Source: Euryarchaeota archaeon SCGC AAA252-I15 (lineage in GTDB: Archaea > Altiarchaeota > Altiarchaeia > IMC4 > SCGC-AAA252-I15). From it: a stretch of DNA of 13,443 bases. The notes beneath the pieces were generated by a model, which did not search any database, was not told the DNA's origin, and was given only the letters and a program-made list of their open reading frames with translations. The translations under genes were made by a program, and so were the position numbers. The DNA is taken from assembly GCA_000402775.1 (NCBI GenBank), contig AQSC01000024.1, forward strand, positions 1 to 13,443, given 5' to 3'. Below, piece by piece: positions 11,727 to 13,443 of the stretch; position 1 is the stretch's first letter; each line of letters opens with the position of its first letter.

Positions 11727-13443
11727 ATGAAGCATCAGTATAAATTCGACCGCGAAAAAACATTGGTGGCCCTAGCACTTGTTGTTGCATTACTCCTAAG
11801 ATTGTATCTTGCACCACTACCCGGGTTTGTGGGTGACTACGAGGGGCACAAACAATGGAGTTATGCGTTGGTCCACTATGGGTTTAATTCAATATACGAT
11901 CTGCAAGACACTCTAGTATCCATAAGGCATGTTGATTATCCCCCATTATACTTGTATCTTTTAAAATGTACGGGGCTTATATACAAATTTTTCCATTCCT
12001 CTGGATTCGAACATCCAACTGACATGTCCACCACTTTCGTTAAAGCACCCTCCATACTAATTGAAGTATTAACCGCCCTAATCATCTATCTTATCCTGAG
12101 AAGGAGAACTTCATTTAAGACGAGTTTTTTTTGTATGATGGCATATGCCGGAAATCCTGCAATAATCTATAATACGGCCTTATGGGGTCAGGTTGATGCA
12201 TTTGGAGTTTTTTTCGCAGTTCTTTCCCTAGGTTTCCTCGCTAGTCGAAGGTTTGGTTTATCAGTGTTCTTTATAGTTGCAGGTATTTGCATGAAGATTA
12301 TGGTTGTTGTCCTCCTACCGCTCATTTTTTATGTTATATTTAGGAGTGAGGGAGTGGAGAAAACACTGAAATGTATTCTTATCGGTTTTCTATCTCTGGT
12401 TCTCATACTTCTTCCGATAATATTTACAGGTCAACTAGATTTAATGTTAAATAAGGTCTTAAGGTCGTCAGGACCTTATTCTTTCGTGTCAGTGAACGCC
12501 TACAATCTTTGGAGGCTGACTTATCCCGAAGAAGTGGAGCGGGTCTACCGGAGTGCTCCGTCAGACAATAATCCCGTTCCATTGATTCCTTTTTTATCCT
12601 TTAAGGATATCGGTCTTATCCTCTATGGATTATTTACGCTGTATATTCTCTTTTTCAAAATGGGTAAGAGGTTTGATTGGGATGTAATATTCTATGTTGG
12701 CTTTCTCCTCTTTTTTGGATTTTTCATGTTGCCGACGCGAATCCATGAACGATATCTCTTTCCGGTTTTCGCCTTGTTAATCATCCCTGCCCACAGAGAT
12801 AGGAAACTTCAGATTATTTATGTGATATTAACCCTCACCTACTTTATTAATCTCACACACGTACTCACAACGTATTTTAATTATTTTGGGGCTGGAGTAT
12901 ATGCCCGGGTTTTAGGAGAGGTTAAAATCACTGCTTTTTTGAATACTTTAATCTTCTTCTATGTTCTTGGGTTGTCTTTTAATTCAAAAGATTCTCTCCT
13001 TAAGGAGGTTAAGTATGTACGGTATCTTTTTTTAGTCGGGTTGTTGATAGCGTTATCTTCTCTGATTTTATCAAATTATTCCTGTGAAAAAGACGTATTC
13101 AAAGAAGGCCTATTTTTAAGCGAACTAAATCATGTGTCTGCGGTTCAAGGTTATGGTGTTTTGTCTAGGGATAGTAGTGTTGACGGTAATCCTATTCTGT
13201 TGGGTGGTAGGCGTTTCTGTCGTGGTTTGGGTACGCATAGTGTGTCTGAGATTATTTACGATGTTTCTGGTGTGGATGCCTCTCGTTTTCAGGCGTGGGT
13301 TGGCGTCGATGACGAGGTCCGGTATGGGAGTGTCACTTTTGAAGTTTGGGGTGATAGCGTCCGTTTGTTTGAAAGCAAGCTAATGCGTAAGGCTGATGGG
13401 CCCGAGGAAGTGGACGTGTCCGTCGAAGGAGTCAGTGAGCTTA
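11727..13443 (+). CDS. Membrane glycosyltransferase with C-terminal NPCBM domain, partial (runs off the window)
   Basis: From ATG 11727 the frame is open for 572 codons to the window end. Residues ~10-450 form a multi-pass GT-C module paralogous to the first half of the giant fusion: LLRLYLAPLPGF, an acidic first loop (GDYEGHKQW), NTALWGQVDAFGVFFAV, and LPTRIHERYLFPVFALL, a Gpi18/COG5542-type signature. After a last membrane helix (~440-458), NPCBM begins near 465: FCRGLGTHSVSEIIYDV, WVGVDDEVRYGSVTFEVWGD and VSVEGVSEL. The domain is cut by the window edge. The enzyme probably uses a polyprenyl-phosphate sugar outside the cell, with NPCBM binding glycan. The NPCBM part uses many G- and T-ending codons, unlike the membrane part. 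Whether a second enzyme follows, as in the paralogue, lies beyond the window. Confidence 0.88.
   Translation, partial: MKHQYKFDREKTLVALALVVALLLRLYLAPLPGFVGDYEGHKQWSYALVHYGFNSIYDLQDTLVSIRHVDYPPLYLYLLKCTGLIYKFFHSSGFEHPTDMSTTFVKAPSILIEVLTALIIYLILRRRTSFKTSFFCMMAYAGNPAIIYNTALWGQVDAFGVFFAVLSLGFLASRRFGLSVFFIVAGICMKIMVVVLLPLIFYVIFRSEGVEKTLKCILIGFLSLVLILLPIIFTGQLDLMLNKVLRSSGPYSFVSVNAYNLWRLTYPEEVERVYRSAPSDNNPVPLIPFLSFKDIGLILYGLFTLYILFFKMGKRFDWDVIFYVGFLLFFGFFMLPTRIHERYLFPVFALLIIPAHRDRKLQIIYVILTLTYFINLTHVLTTYFNYFGAGVYARVLGEVKITAFLNTLIFFYVLGLSFNSKDSLLKEVKYVRYLFLVGLLIALSSLILSNYSCEKDVFKEGLFLSELNHVSAVQGYGVLSRDSSVDGNPILLGGRRFCRGLGTHSVSEIIYDVSGVDASRFQAWVGVDDEVRYGSVTFEVWGDSVRLFESKLMRKADGPEEVDVSVEGVSEL
13349..13443 (+). 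repeat. Inverted repeat, right arm (95 bp exact, reaches the window end)
   Basis: Identical to the reverse complement of 11572-11666. Positions 13348 and 13346 already differ, so the arm has a sharp left boundary. The two arms enclose 11667-13348, which holds the promoter, start and membrane module of the second glycosyltransferase. Confidence 0.97.

Noticed and set aside
13132..13383. An 83-codon hydrophobic ORF on the plus strand
   Set aside because: It is an alternative frame of the NPCBM-coding part of the gene beginning at 11727, whose own frame is clearly conserved.
1..13443. CRISPR arrays, tRNA/rRNA genes, transposases or site-specific recombinases
   Set aside because: I saw no regularly spaced repeats, no convincing tRNA or rRNA segments and no transposase or recombinase reading frame. 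The only clear repeats are the NPCBM-coding copies.

Overview
The window looks archaeal. It carries two ribosome-related genes of archaeal/eukaryotic type (an Nmd3 homologue and ribosomal protein eL39), archaeal-style TATA boxes about 25 nt upstream of several start codons, and membrane glycosyltransferases typical of archaeal surface-glycan loci. I cannot name the lineage. Most of the window is a cell-surface glycosylation island next to a small housekeeping block.

Layout. Positions 1-262 (minus): a HIT-family gene, cut by the window edge and broken internally. 255-449 (minus): a small unidentified ORF overlapping the HIT start. 501-656 (minus): a 51-residue eL39 gene. A 39-bp divergent promoter region separates eL39 from a plus-strand operon: nmd3 (696-1628), a membrane-anchored helical protein (1639-2322), a GT2 polyprenyl-phosphate glycosyltransferase with two C-terminal membrane segments (2319-3251), and a B12-binding radical SAM enzyme (3272-4714). 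This operon converges, one base apart, on a very large minus-strand gene (4716-8234). That gene encodes a membrane glycosyltransferase, an NPCBM carbohydrate-binding domain and a second, GT39/PMT-like glycosyltransferase in one chain. A 44-bp divergent promoter region separates it from a second plus operon: a DPM1-like GT2 (8279-9025), wecB (9026-10102) and a class I methyltransferase (10112-10822). The latter converges on a minus-strand methyltransferase (10825-11487).

The right end is the most unusual part. Directly upstream of the minus-strand methyltransferase lies a headless C-terminal piece of an NPCBM domain (minus, 11489-11666). Immediately beyond it, on the plus strand, starts a second membrane glycosyltransferase (11727 to beyond the window) that leads into its own NPCBM domain. 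The last 95 bases of the window are an exact inverted copy of part of the headless piece. Inverting the 1.68 kb between the two arms would join the glycosyltransferase to the headless tail and place it one base upstream of the methyltransferase. This is either an invertible (phase-variable) surface-glycan gene, a past rearrangement, or a fold-back/assembly artefact at a contig end; the sequence alone cannot decide.

How the genes may work together (inference): WecB makes UDP-ManNAc from UDP-GlcNAc. The two GT2 enzymes probably load sugars onto polyprenyl phosphate. The multi-pass GT-C enzymes use lipid-linked sugars outside the membrane, with NPCBM domains binding glycan there. The methyltransferases and the radical SAM enzyme may modify the glycan or its lipid carrier.
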